64,000 nt of DNA, taken from NCBI GenBank assembly GCA_009741485.1, contig CM019236.1:55087861-55151860 (forward strand). The letters run 5' to 3'. Source of the stretch: Malurus cyaneus samueli (Eukaryota; Chordata; Aves; Passeriformes; Maluridae). Every line of letters starts with the position of its first letter. Position 1 is the stretch's first letter. The position numbers and the translations under genes are program-made. The notes below the pieces were generated by a model. It was not told where the DNA came from. It made no database searches and worked only from the letters and a program-made list of their open reading frames with translations. Positions 27,661 through 41,291 of this stretch are shown here, piece by piece.

Positions 27661-28574
27661 TTTTACTACTAAACAAATTTACCTTCTTCTTTTGAGGTAC
27701 ATTTTGTCTAACTCAGCTTCTAGCCACTGAATTTGTTTATCAAGTCTCATCCATTAAATAGAAAATCCTTTCTGCCAGGTGGATTTTCTTTTTACTTATG
27801 TAAGTGTCTAAACCAAGAAGTCAAATCAGCTCTAACCTCTTCTGAAATGAAGGCAATACATCACGCTCCATTAAGAGCTATATTCAAAGGATTTTTTTTT
27901 TTTTCCAGAGGCTGATCACCTCCCCAGCCACCTTGTACTCTTTTACCACAGTACCCTGGTTGTGGGTTCTAGACACAAGGTAACTTTTCAAAGATATTTC
28001 TGTCATATGATACAAGTCATATTATAAAATTTATAGCTACCATGACCCTTTGCTGGAGAGTTAAATGCCATAATGCTCAGGGGCAACTCAAACATAAATT
28101 CCTGTGCTCAAACACAAAGCCAAGTTCACTCTTCTCAGCCCCTGGTGCCTTTCCAATAGACTCCTCCAGGATGAAAAGTTGGAGAGACTGATGGATGAAT
28201 TTAAAATATTTGCCTCTCTTTGAAACTCCTAGCATTTTTGGTTTTGCTTGAATGGAAAGTAACATTGGAGTATTTTTACTCACTAGCAAGTACAAGCGCC
28301 ATGAAACACAAAATTAAAATACAAAAAAAAAATCCTCCAGTCTGACAGCGGGCCAAAGCTCAGAAGTTCTGATTCTGAAAGCCATTTCATACTTTCTGTA
28401 AGCTCCTCAACACCACCACCTCCCAACAAAGTTTAAAGGAATAAAGGAAAGCTCAGAATTTGGCAGTGATCCTGTGATATGAGCTTAACACCCAGGACTC
28501 CATTTAAAGTGGTCATGTGCTCAGGAGAAGAGTCTTCTAACCCTAGCAGTTGTAGTTTGGCACAGCAACTGATT

Positions 28575-28613
28575 GGTTTGGTTTGGTTTGGTTTGGTTTG
28601 GTTTGGTTTGGTT
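28575..28613. repeat. (GGTTT)n microsatellite
   Basis: Nearly eight uninterrupted GGTTT units. Confidence 0.97.
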
Positions 28614-30737
28614 CAAATACTGAAGTTTGCTTGGAGTTCTCAAGACATTAGTATGAAACCATTCTACTTTCACCCACAAGATCTGTGAGCAGTTTGAGTA
28701 AAGCTTAAAACTGATTTGGCTCATGTGTACCTGCAAAACTGCCCTAATACAAAGCACACAACACAAGATCTTCACTTGGATGAAATATTTCAATTCATGA
28801 GCAAGAAACTGGGAAAAATCCAGAGCAGAGAATGTATGTGAAAATTACTAATTCTGAATGCTATCATTTTTTAATGTTCTGCCTGTGACTTTCTGTGGGA
28901 TAACCACGACTTATCATCTGACAGCATCTGCACAAAAATGGAGAAATAGATCAGCAGTGCAATGCTCATGAGACAAGTCTAGCCTGGTTTGTGAGAGAGT
29001 GCTAAAATTACCTGTAATCTTTGAGAACAAAGAGGAAGCATAGCAGTAATCTACAAAACTCATAGTCTGAGAAAGCCTTGGCTCTTTCTCCAAACTCATT
29101 GGCATTACTCTGCCTTGTTGTCCTACTCTCCATCTTCTTCAAACACATTGTTTTAGCAGCCTGCATTTGTCTGTTTTCCCAATTTTTCCTGTGATCCAAA
29201 GGTCTGCTTTTTCAGCCTAGATAGATACTTGAATTTGCTGAGAAAAAGATGTGTAGCACTCTGATTTTTATGTTGAGACTTTCAAAGGGTGTGAAGGAGG
29301 AAGAAATTCAGTCAGACTTTCAGTCTGTGGCAGTCTGATCCTTGGATGCTGAACTACAAACTCTTTTTCATACAACAATTTGTCAACATTAATTCTGTTA
29401 GATATTTATCAGGTAAGTTAATAACAAGTTGTAATGAATGCCTGTAGCATTATTTTAATAAAGCAATGGAATTAACTGTAGAAATATTAATGTACATCCA
29501 AAGCAGCCTTGCTTTTGAAAAATAAAACTTTCTTCCCACTTTTAATGTCAAGTGATAACTAAAACAGATGCTCTCAACAGCAAGCTTACTGTTAATTCTT
29601 CAAATAAATCAAATCACCTTCAGTACAGAACAAAAATATCAAAATATTTGTTCCCTTTGTAGGAAGCCCTAAGATAAATGCACATCCTTTTGCACAAAAA
29701 CCACAAGAATAATTTTTAATGTCAGATTTTTGTACCAACAAATAATAAAATAGAAACAATTTTGATAAAAATTTTAAATAAGAAATCAGAAATTAATGAA
29801 AGATGTAAGAAAAGTTAAAAATTAGTAAAACAGGCATAATGGTGATCCATATCTTCACTAAATTGGCTAAATTATTGCCAAGACAATGAATTGCCTTGTC
29901 TTAACTATTATTGTAGCCAGCTGTACTCTCTGTGGATGCAACAGCAGGGTTAAATTCTTTCTATCTCTCATCCCTTAAAACAGACAATGAAAGCCAAACA
30001 CTGAAGGGAGAGGAGCATTTCTCTGAACCTTCCGACAAACCAGTGGCTGGGTGCATGACCAGAGCAGTGTCCTGCACAGCTTCAGGGAGGGTGGGAGGCA
30101 TTGCTTAAACTTCTTCAGTGGCTATCCTTGCTGTTCCGAATTGTGATTGATAGCAACCTGAGAGACATTGATAATTATTTCTGATCATAAATACAGCCAC
30201 TGCAACATGCAGGCCATGCAATGTGAGTGATTAGTGTGAAGTATAAAATGTGGACCTGTGAGATTTTGGGAGATAAGTAATAATGTGGAAGAAATACAAA
30301 TTAAGAACGAAGGATTAAGGAGATTAAGACTCTACCAAGGCCTTTAAAGTGATCCGAAAAGGCAGTTACTATATCTTTGAATGAGAGACCACCTGATTTG
30401 GCTTGGCAGCAAACTGTAAAATTACACACAAATTAGCCTTTCCAAAGTAGAATAAAAATCAGTTTTGGACAATGAGGCAAAACTCCTGCAACACTCTTGC
30501 AGGATGTGATGTGACTCTGGTCACATCACTTTTGTGCAACTTGGGCACAAAAATTAACATCTTATTGAATAAACAAAAACTCACAAAGGTTAAGAAAAGA
30601 GACAGAGAAATAGTCTTCAGAGGAAAGGGAGGCTACAGCCCTCAGCCTGACCTTCAGGCATCTTTTGTTGGGAATGGCAGACCCCAAGGTCAAACAGCTA
30701 CTCAGCCAGAGTTACAGTCTGAGCCCACCCAGGCTCA

Positions 30738-30781
30738 GATATATGGCTGATATATGGCTGATATATGGCTGATATATGGCC
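30738..30781. repeat. 4 x 11-bp minisatellite
   Basis: Four consecutive copies of GATATATGGCT, the last one ending GATATATGGCC. Confidence 0.97.
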
Positions 30782-33700
30782 TCCTCTAACGCAGGCTCTG
30801 CCATATGGTGGGCTGCAGACACCCCTGAGCCCAGGCTGGGTGGTTTCTGGTTGAAACCAAAGAGTCTCCGCTGCTGCAAATTCACAGAGCCCCAGATTGA
30901 GGACACATCAGTACCATTCAGGAGAAACCAGCAAAAAGGCTAATATTCCTAAAATAAAACCTCTTTTTCCAAGTAACTTGAATGTGATCCTGGTTTGGTC
31001 AGAATAGAGAATGAAATTCAAATGAGGCAACACTGATGCAGAGATTTGATCTTCAATATGGTACCCATTATTTTCCTAGACATTTTCATGATTAATGTGC
31101 GGTCTAAGGAAATGCCAATGTTCATCTTCATTTTGCTTATCTTTGTAATAAAATTTCATCAGAAATTGAGCCTTCTAAACTCATTACCTGGCTTCTAAAC
31201 ATGCTGAAAGATATACAGCAAATTAAACTGTACAGTGCTGGCCCATGAACAGAAGATATTCAGTTGGGTGAAAAGCTTTGGTCCTCACAAAGAAACAAGA
31301 TTTATCAGGAAGAAAAAAGCCAAAATCAGGGCAAGGTATCCAACAATGCATAGAGTTGGGTCCATGGAACAGCCAAAACTGCTGAAAGCACAGCTGAGAT
31401 CCCAGCTTGGTGCACTTTGATAACTCCCCTGTAAAGGGTTACAACAGCTTTGAGTGTAATTTCTACATTTGTGTAACTTTTTGTGCATTTCTGTTAGAAC
31501 TGGTCAAAACTAATCTGCAATTTGCACTTTTGGATGAAAACCACATCTTTTTTTAAACCAGCCTTTTTCTTCAGGAGCCTATTAGTTTTATGTCAGTATA
31601 GGGGTGATATTTTGGCTTCAGTTAAAAAGAAACATATTTATGTTCATTAAATATTAGTGTTTCTTTCTGAACTTTCCAAATGTATGCCATCTAGGAACCC
31701 TAATCAATCAGGACACCAGTCTTCTTGCTCTGTGATGGCAAATGGCCCTAAGTCATAGATGACAATTTTCTTTAAGGTTTTGGTTTTTTGTTTTTTTTTT
31801 TTCTCCTTTGGTCTAATGTCAAATCTCAGAATGTCTGCTCTGAAAGACAAAACATTTTTTTCAGTGGCAGACAAATGTAACTTTATTTGTGCAACTGTCA
31901 CTGAAAACCTTGGTGTTCACAATAAAATGAATTAACAAAAACCCCAGGCTAAAATCCACAACTCTCTCTTCATCTCTCCAATTGGAAATTAAGACATGCT
32001 CTATTAGTGAGTGGTTGTACAAATGAAAATCTGAATTCAAGTTCTCCTCATCTTTGTCTAAGTGATTGAGGATCTCTTTCATCTCCTTTCACTGGAGCAG
32101 TGGAAATGGGGAGAGCATTCAAGGCAGCCTAAAATACAATTAGGAATATAAATAGAAACAGAAACTGAAATAGCAAGAGAAAAAGACATGTAATAAAATT
32201 TAAAAATATAAAAATATTTTTTAAAAGAGAAAAAGAGTGTATTTACACTGAAAGATTAGTCTAGGTAAACTGTGAAACCTGGATTTGCTTACTTCATATG
32301 GGTTTTAGATGACCCTTCACTTAATGCAAGGTTACTAGTTTAGGACTGTAACAAATTCTGACCACTACTCTCTTTCCAAATCCAGGGCTCTGTCACAGGT
32401 GAGCAACATAGACAGCTCCTATTGACTGTATCAAAGACTGTGCCAGGTATAAACCTTTTTCCTTTGTAGTTACACAGATGATATCAAAACAATTTTGGAA
32501 ATGCCCTCAGGTCAATAAATTTGCTTTCTTATACACCAGCAGGTCTCCACACAGAAAGTATGAGGTTGAATTACTGATAAAATACAGAAATGTTTATGTA
32601 ATCTTGCTAAATCCAGGCAACAAATATGCAGTGCAGTACAAACAATAAATTCATGAGCTACAAATTCTCCGCAAAATAGGAAAAAATAGTTTTTCTTTAA
32701 TTCTAATATTAATCTAACTAAACACAATGCATTACTACAAAACCACTGGCAGTGCGAACCTCCCATTTTTCACAGCAAAATATTGTCTTTAGGTCAAATA
32801 AATGCTTTTATACAAGGGTACCTTAACACTTCCTGCAATACTGTTGCTGCATGGACAGCAGCAGACAATATGCAGGTTGCTCTGCTGATCTGAAAGAACA
32901 GCTCACCTATCTTGGGAAAAAAAAAAAAAGATTTAAGAATTGCGATTACGGTGATACTGTGTTATTCAGTCATGCCTGAAGACCTCATTAAATCAAAGCT
33001 GCTAGTGGCATCCATGGCTATCTTGTCTGGGCAAGGACTGATTAACAACTGCAGGACATTAGTCTTGGAAACTCATGATATGCATGTGTTACAAAACAGC
33101 TTGTTGCCAGCTACAACGGGACTTCGGGCACAGTTTGCAAAAAGAATCTCTTGAAATCACCTGCATTTTAAGGTTTAGCGTTTCTAGGTTTTTACCATGT
33201 AAATTGCTTATTTCCACGCAAATAGAAAGCACTGTGGTTTTGTGGTTGGTGGCTAGCATTCTGTGGTTTTATTGTATTTGTTTAATATAGGAAAACTTCT
33301 AGAGCATATTTGCTTTGTGACATAATGCCTTGATTGTGTCTTGCAGAAATTATTGACCCAAATGAAGTTACTGTACACTATATCTATTGGTTAATTAGAA
33401 CTTTAGGATGCAACAAATAAAATACAATATTGACTTTTAAATCTTCAATCAAATAAATATTTACAGCTGCAATTTGCCAAAATTATTTACCTTTCAATAA
33501 CAGATCACAAAAAGTATATGTGCTAGGGATTCAAGTGAATGCCTTGGCTGTCAGCAAACAAATTACAAATAGAAGAAAAAATAAGTGTTCCGGCTATCAT
33601 TACAGGCTATAAATAGCTGATGTGGTCTACTTTAAGATGTGTGATCTTCTACATTAGTAGACCTTTTCAATGCATAATTGACCTTGAGATGGAGAATAAC

Positions 33701-34050
33701 CTCACAGTAGAGTGGCTTTTCTTTTAGGGAACAATGAGTATAGATATTAGAGGATGTGCCTGTTGTCAATGATCATTGCTGAAATCTGCCTATACCACAC
33801 TGGGACAATCAATTTTGTAAATGATTGCAATAATCAAGGAAATTGCCTAATTTATAAATCCTGGCATACAGCATTTTAATGGATTTCTACATTTTAATGC
33901 TGATGCTTTCAAAGCCCAATGAATTGTTGTCCAAGCTGTCACTACACAAAATGATAAAACTTGTATTGTGGTAACCTTGGATATTCAGACACATCAGGTA
34001 CATAATCACTCATTAGTGAAACCTGTGATAGTTTCCAATTAAAGCCAATT

Positions 34051-34052
<2 letters not shown>

Positions 34053-34090
<38 letters not shown>
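34053..34090. repeat. Poly(A) run, 38 bases
   Basis: Thirty-eight uninterrupted A residues. An ATTAAA hexamer at 34038-34043 ends nine bases upstream, the spacing of a retroposed mRNA tail. The upstream sequence shows no open frame, and I found no target-site duplication. It may be a plain A-tract. Confidence 0.9.
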
Positions 34091-34091
<1 letters not shown>

Positions 34092-36784
34092 CCAGTTTCT
34101 TTATGAAAAAGCCTTCTGGAACTGAGGGTTAAAGGTAGTCGAGTGTTACTGAAACAAGACACCAAAAAATAACGAGAGTCTTTGTGGTGGAGAGCCACTT
34201 TTTTACTTCCATCCCTTTTTTCTCATACGTAAAAAAAAAGAATAATCTTATTTCTATAACTAAAAGGCTGGTCTAACAACTTTTCGACCATGTCTTCTGT
34301 CATGGCTCAAACGGAAGGAGAACAAAAGCAGGACATGATGCCACAGCTGTGGCTGGTGGGTAATTCCACCAAAACCACCCTCCAACTCACTCTCCACCCT
34401 CAAGCTGGTTCTGCACGGATTGCTATTCCCAGTTAAACCTTAAGCGATTGATTTCAGCCAATAGTGGGCTGGCAGTGCTTTACTTACTGCTCAATCTCAC
34501 TAACCTGACATTTATGGTGTACTGATTGGCCTATGTCAGTGGTGGTGGTTGTAAATTCACTTTGAAAAGCTTTGTGTTAACAGCCTTCAACCAGGCTCCG
34601 AGAGGAGTATGAGCAGGCAAGCTGACAATTGCTCGACCTCCTGCCCTTATTACAGTGAGTAAATCAGGCTTTGAGCCATTAGGCTGGAGCCCCAGGCCTG
34701 CGCAAAAAGGATTGACATGACTAAAGGTCAACCTCTGTCACACATGTGTAACAATTTGGATAATGGAATTCTGTAACTTATCTGGAAAAGGTGCCAAATG
34801 CGTGGAGAGAAGGTATAGCCTGGGCTGAATTTTCCAGCTTTTATGTTAAGCGATTACTTTAAAAAGTCTGCACTTTAAAGTCCATGTGCATTTGATGACA
34901 CAAAATCTGGGTGATCAAAATGTGTAGAGCAGTGATTGAGGCAGTTCTTCAGAATACTGAGTGCCACCACCACCTGGAGAAGTACATCATGCTTTTTCGG
35001 TTTGTAAGATCTATAACAAATACATTATTGGCATTGGGCACGCAACGCATTTTGGACATTCACATAGGTTGTTAAAGTACTGCCTTTATTCACCAATTTT
35101 GAATCAAAAGTTAGTAGAAAGAATTAACTGTTAATGATGTCATAAATTAATTGTAATTTCAGGTCTTACAAACTAGCCTATCCAACAGCAGAAATTGCTT
35201 TTATAATTAATAAAATTAAAAGAGCAAATATTTCCATAACGCTGGTGCCATGTCAACAATGAAGGAAGGTAATGGTCAAATAAGGACAGAATTGAGCTTT
35301 TGTATTTATTTGTGTTCCACTTCAGTATTTTTGCATATTACATAATGAAATCTCCAAGGTGAGATTATGTGCCATGGAAAAACAGACAATCCCTGCACGA
35401 TCTAGCAATTTAGAAAATATTTTTTTTTTCTGGGAATAGTGTGTGTCCAGACGCGTGCACGTTCCATGCAGTCCACAGAAATACTGTTTTCAGTAACTAT
35501 TAAAATTCTGGGACTGTAATCCAGCTCCAACACCAAAGTTTATTCCAAACTTCAATTTCTTAAATAGGAAGAGGATCTGTGCCCCTGAAAAATTAGATTT
35601 ATTTTGTAGCATGTGTGCTTAAGCTTATTTATCTACTCAGACACACAACAAATACATTGTGTAGATGGAAAGAAAATACCAAAGACATGCAGATACATGA
35701 AGATAATTCATGAGTCTTATAAAAGTCACAGGTCTTCTAGAAGAAATATCAAGGTTTGGTTTAGATTATCTAAGACCAAAAATTATCAAACGTAAAGTAC
35801 CTTCTATATTTGGGATATACTAATTTTTTCTTAACAGAAGGAATTTCTAATTTTTAGAAGTTATCTGGAAAAACGTGGTGGTAAACGATCCAGAAACGCT
35901 AATGATAGAGGGCTGCTTTATAGATGCTTAGCGCAATTTTCTTCTAAGGTACACAAATTAAGGAAGCTGTGGTGCTGAATGTCTTTTCACTGAAATTACA
36001 TCTTAGCAGGCTACTGACCACAACATTAGGGATATTTGCCCACAGTATGAGAACGTAAAATCCATGTAGAAATAAAAATTATTGCATTTTCAATGGAAAA
36101 TATATGCAAGGGTCATATGATACATCACACAAAATCCTCAGAAATGGCAAAACAAGAAAATAACGGAATGGTACCGACTGTTACTCTAAACAGCTTGAGA
36201 TACAACGGTAAAGTAACTAAGGAGGTTTTTCAAGACAAAATTACTAGAGTTTCATGGACATGACAAATTTGAAACAGAGCTGACAAGCAGTCTGGAATAC
36301 TAGATGACAGATTGCTGAGAAACATAATTTTCACTTTAATAGAACGACGGCGTGCACATAATTCTATCCCCCAGTGCTTTTCTGTTACAGTGAATTTAGT
36401 CCAAAACTGCAGCCTTGAGAATCTGAATACAAATCTATCACTATAACAGGAATGAGTGCTTCATTTGGAAGGTAAGGGTCCTCTGTGCAAATTAATTTGT
36501 TCAGAAGTGTCCAGGTTAGCTCCACGGGCCCTGGCCAGCATGCATCCCAGAAAAATGCCTGCTCTTGGTCTGGATGAAGGAAATGCTTTCTTTTACTTCA
36601 GCTGAGGCTCAAGAAGGCCAATAAGTACCCAAATGGTATTTTAGTAAGATGACACACACACTTCTTGCCGGTACCAGTTAATTTCAGGGGGAAGAAGGAA
36701 GCAGGGGGAGAGGGGGAGTTTTTAGGGGGAAGATCAGTTACACAGATTTACCATTTTGTATATGCTAATGAAGACCCTGATGTC

Positions 36785-36885
36785 ATACATATACACTAGA
36801 TATATACAATACATACATATATAAATATATATTCAGATAATATGTATATATGAATATATCATATCATATATATAAATACGTATAT
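36785..36885. repeat. Imperfect (AT)n-rich tract
   Basis: Interrupted TATATA/CATATA repeats for about 100 bases. Confidence 0.85.
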
Positions 36886-37915
36886 GTTCTCCTCCCTGAA
36901 AAAAAGTAACAATCTGATAAAGCATTTTCTTCCAAAAATTCTAAACTTCAATTAAGCCAAAGTTAAATGAAGTGAAATTATATATTTGACATTCGCAGGT
37001 TATTTCAAGAAGAAAATAACTATATGACCTCTCATGAAGAAAAAAAGAAATCAAACTCTATATCAGGCACATGAAGAACAGGAAACTATAAGACTGTATC
37101 CTTTGATATATCTGTCAGTAAAAGTTTTTTCATCTAAGCTGCATTTGCAGGGGAAAAAACCATTTACAAATTAGCTCATTCCAGGATTCACGGTTTAAAG
37201 TTTAAAGCCTGAAAAACTTTGACTACTAAAACATACATGCCTTTCAAACTTCTGTGTTCTATTCTAATACAATTTAAGTGTATATCGTATACATTCCTTA
37301 AGTCTAGTCTTATTAAATTTTGATGTTAAACAGAAAGGGGAAACCATATGCAACTAGATTAATTTATCTCCAGGGAGTAAGGACACATTAATAATTGAGA
37401 TATGTTTTTATATATGTTGGAATCAAGTGTGCCTTTCCACTTCTTTATTAGAAAACACATTAGTGGAAAATTATCTCATTCTCATCAGTAAGACCTAATT
37501 GCTAAGAAAGTCTCTGTTTTCTTTGCATAACAAAAGGGATTCTCACACTTTCAAAAAAAAAAAGAAGAAAAGAGAATCAGAAATATTATCAAGCACTGTT
37601 GGAATAAATGCCTGTATTACCAAAGAGAGTGTTTACTTAATACACCCAGTCCTGTTTTTGTTTTAAACAAACCAGAGTTTATTGTATTTTTATAAAACAC
37701 AAGCAAACTCTAGATGGAATAGAAGTGTGCCAAAGGGGGAAAAAAAAAACCTACAACTGCAAATGACTAATATTTTTGGCTTTCTGGAAGACTGATCTTT
37801 CTGTAAGTTATAAAAAATTATCTTGGCTGATTGTGAGAGAACTCTATAATTTCCCATGAACACCCATAGGTGTCGGGGCCTGTTGTGAGGTAATGGAATG
37901 GTGTGTCATTTACTC

Positions 37916-38985
37916 CGAGTAGTTGTGTGTTATCCTGTGTGGATTACACACAAAGCAAACATCGAGGGCATGGTGGGAACACTTGTGCAGACAGGCTGAA
38001 GCGTATTTCCATGGTGCAGAACTATACATCAAATGTGCTGCTTTTGATGCTTCCCACAACAAAGAATATAAGAAAAAATGCCACCAAAACAGTAACTACA
38101 CATGAAAGTGTCTGCAATAGCCCTTCTATTTGTCTGGTGCGCACTGAAAACAAAGAACTGTAAACTAAAACAAATATCTATCAACTTTGCAGTGATGAGA
38201 GAAAAATGTTAAAAGGTTGTTTACAATGCTAATAAAGTGAAGTTCTCTCCAAGCATAATGCTGAACAGTTAATGTGTGGACAGATTTGTATTTGCAGCTA
38301 TCTGGAAGATACTGGTAGAAGAGAATTGATTAAACCACAACTTTATAAAGAGACCATGATGAAACATACCTTTATCATTTACAGTGATTTTATCCACTTT
38401 CCTATACCATGTAGACTAAATGGATACAGACTATTCAGACACACTATTGCATTTTCTTTTATTTATTTCTATAGTTCAGGTTTTGCAAAATCACACATAC
38501 TCTCTGATTACTTCTTTTTACTGTATTTTTCTTTATTAAACATTAGTTTTGTGATAGATAAAGTATGCCAAATTGAAAGACAAAACAAAGGAGAAAGAGC
38601 AAAGTTTTAACTAGACCGTAGAATTTGTGTTTCTTTGATAACAGTTTTCATCATTAAAAGAAATAATTCAAGACCATGAGCTGCTGACCAATACATTAAT
38701 ATTAAATTGAAATTCTTTCTTATTTTTAATATAATTCAATTAAAATACATACACTCATTTTGCTAGCCAACAGGAAATTTGCGTGTTCAGTGCATGAGAG
38801 CAATCTCGCACAAAAACTCAGCTGACAAACCACTGGTGGCCTGAAACTGGCACATAAAATAGTACCAGGTTTTATTTTTCCCTTAGTATCTTTCTGCTTT
38901 TTAGCTCCTAGTTCGTTTTTTAAAAACTCTTGCTTCTTTCACTGATTCAAAACAGTTTTTAAGTTAACCTGAAAAATGACTAAAA
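37916..38985 (+). repeat. 1,070-bp direct repeat, copy A
   Basis: Matches 42024-43093 at a constant offset of 4,108 bases, with no indel seen; landmark frames and both ends coincide exactly. It begins CGAGTAGTTGTGTG and ends AAAAATGACTAAAA. It lies on the 3' side of the first PRDM6 coding exon for a minus-strand gene, so it is presumably intronic. No coding feature is recognised. Confidence 0.96.
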
Positions 38986-40132
38986 CAAGCCCCACATCTG
39001 AAATTAAATTAAACGAATCCACGTTTGCTAGGGCGTGTGTTCATGCATTGCAAGTTTGGGGTATCGTTTGTCTGTTCAACAGACTTTCTTAAATAGACAG
39101 TGGTGGCTGAGAAGGACAACAAACAAAAAGAGTTTTAAGAAAACTTAGGATAAAAGAAAGTGTTTGAAATACATAAAAAAAGAAGTGCATGTGCCGAAGC
39201 AATGTTTAAGCTGTACAGATCCGTGTGCTATGAATGTTAGTTATAAAACTGATGAACTAACAAGAGTTCATACAGTTCTTCTCACCCCGTGAATTTCCTC
39301 TGCTGTGTAATATTGATAGATACAGGAACAAAAGACAAACAGAACCAGTTTGTAAAATTACACACCTCTCATGAACATATATGTTTAACAATAGGGTACA
39401 CCTTCCCTGCCCCCCCCCAAAAAAAAAAAAAATCCGACGTATAATTGGCAACAACAGTATTAAACTATTTCTGACCACCGAGTCCTAAATTAATTTTGAC
39501 ACTCAAGCAGATTCTTCGACTAGCAAATCAGCTTTTCTCTTTCAAGGACCATGTAATGCTTTTTTGTAGGGATGAAAACTAAAACCAGCGAGGTGTTTAA
39601 GAGGTCTGAAAGGAAAACGATACTCCAAGATAAGAAAAACTTTGCCCTAGACTATCTATCTGATGAAAACTACAACTTTTCTCCTGCCCAGGTCGGAGGA
39701 GTAATTGATTTCTGGGTATTCAGCGAAGCCTGGACTTTCCGGGCAGGAATGGAGTAGGACTTACAAGGCAAGAAAGGACCAGCTTTATTGCTAGTTGCCC
39801 TAAACCATTGCTGAAAACATTTTCCTAAGGGACCCTCCGAAAGAAATCTTCCCCCACCACAGCCCATCCAGTGAAGCGTGCCTTCCAGGGAAGGACCTGG
39901 GTTACAGACCAGAAAAACGCAACCAAAGCATTGCCGCCCGCCCACTGAAACCACTGGTACAGCGCAAAAACTGAAGGGAAGGAAGGGCAAGGAGGAGGAT
40001 GCTTCTCGTGGAGGGAGAGCGGTGCAGGCACCAACTGCGGTCCCCCAGCCTGAAGCGTCCCCGGGGTGGCCCTGTGCGGAGGGAAGCGGAGGATAAGGGG
40101 TGAGGGATTGCGAGAAGGGACAAGATACGTAC
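38986..40132 (-). other. PRDM6: PRDM6 intron, 5' part, with splice donor
   Basis: The donor GTACGT reads on the minus strand from 40132 directly after the coding exon. Sequence below it is AT-rich and non-coding. Open frames that run on past the donor are read-through, not exon. Confidence 0.8.
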
Positions 40133-40658
40133 GGTTGTTGGGGTCGCTGGTGTGCTGGTTCAGGGGGATGATCTCCATGCGCTGCTGCCCGTACAGGTAG
40201 TAGTCCAGCTCCTCGGCGGTGCAGCGGTACCGAGCGGCACCACGGTCGCCGCATTTGCCGCCGCCGCTGCCGGCTCCGCACAAATCCTTGCCCGGGAGGG
40301 GAGCGGGCGCTCCCCCGGTCGGGAGCTCCGAGCTATGCAGGGGAGCGAAGACCGGGAGCTGGGTCACAGGCAGGGAGGTCAGGCCAGCCAGAGAAGCGGC
40401 CGCCGCAGCGACGCACGACGAGGTGGAGGAGGAAGACGGAGTGGACGAGGAAGACGAGGAGGAGGCAGAGGAGAGGGAGGTCGGGCGCTGGCGGAGACTG
40501 TCAACCGGGGGCTCGGCTCTCTCGGGCGGCTGGAGCTGGGCGAGGGGCCCGCTGCTTTTAAGCTGGCTGCTCTGCGGGAAAAGCTGCTGCCAGTGCTGCA
40601 GATAGGCGGGATCCACCTTCAGGAACGCGGATCCCCCAGTGTCGCCGGGTTTCAACAT
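40133..40658 (-). CDS. PRDM6: PRDM6, first coding exon (residues 1-175 plus 1 base)
   Basis: PRDM6 is a PR/SET-domain zinc-finger transcriptional regulator. In mammals it acts in the nucleus in smooth-muscle and cardiovascular development. The exon starts at [20 protein letters not shown], matching what I recall of the mammalian N-terminus. It ends with [10 protein letters not shown], then [15 protein letters not shown] and the first base of an Arg codon before donor GTACGT. A Ser-rich tract occupies about residues 61-81 and an Ala run about 84-88. Neither the PR domain nor the zinc fingers is in this exon. The exon probably begins at 40666: CTTCACAG sits just upstream, giving eight bases of 5' UTR. 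The ATG has G at -3. The split codon joins perfectly to the exon at 51795-52102 (C plus GA gives Arg). Mammalian PRDM6 is about 595 residues, so only 278 codons are visible across both exons. Confidence 0.93.
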
Positions 40659-40666
40659 CGCTCTGC

Positions 40667-41291
40667 CTGTGAAGCGGGGAGGAAGGGGACAGAAGACATG
40701 AGACCCCCGCCCCGCCCCTGCAGGGCCGCCCCGATCCCGCGGTCGGACACGCTGGGCCACGCGTGGGCTCTGCGCCGCCGTCGTGCGGGATCAGCGGCGG
40801 GACCGTGCGCCTGCCGCTTCCCCTGTCCCTATCGGGTTCGTCAGGAGAAAACCTCGTACCGAAAAGCCCCAGGACGAGAAACGTGATGGCCGGAGCGACA
40901 AAGCTGTCCCCAGTGCCCGCCCCGGAGCAGAGGCAGGACGCGGGCCGTGGCGGACAGCCCCTCACGCCCGCCCGTGGCCGGAGAGCCCCCGGCCGCCCCG
41001 CAGGGCGCGCAGCTCACCCCGTCCCCGGCTCAAGCACTGTCTTCCCCTTTCACTCCCTTGCCTCTCTCCGCGGAAGCAAACGACTCTCCGCTGACAACAG
41101 GGAGGAGGAGGAGGAGCAGGCGGAGGAAAGTTCAGGCACACGCACACACGCACGGGTCTCTCCTCTCCGGCCGCTGATTTCCACACCGGCGTTCATAGCG
41201 GAGGGCGAGGGCCGGAGGTGCCCGGGCCCCGGGAGAAGGTGCCCCGCTGTGCCGGGCCAGTCCGAGGGGCCCCGGGCCGGGTCTGCCTTAC
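40667..41291 (-). other. PRDM6: Probable intron 1 in the PRDM6 5' UTR
   Basis: On the minus strand a strong donor CTCAG/GTAAGG at 41292/41291 and an acceptor CCGCTTCACAG/GCAG at 40667/40666, preceded by a C/T-rich tract, define a 625-bp intron. A second AG three bases on (GCAG/AGCG) makes this a NAGNAG-type acceptor. It would alter only the UTR. Inferred from the sites alone; there is no transcript evidence. Confidence 0.6.

Larger units (their letters stand above)
27661..36784. other. Non-coding; simple repeats only
   Basis: No exon is recognised. The stretch contains the pentanucleotide repeat at 28,575, the 11-bp minisatellite at 30,738 and the 38-A run at 34,053. Around 33.3-34.0 kb the sequence is rich in ATTA/TAAT motifs and could be a regulatory element. 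That cannot be judged without an alignment. Confidence 0.5.

Noticed and set aside
39670..40132. Continuation of the PRDM6 reading frame below the donor site
   Set aside because: The frame reads through a good GTACGT donor, and the next exon completes the split codon. The extension is intron.
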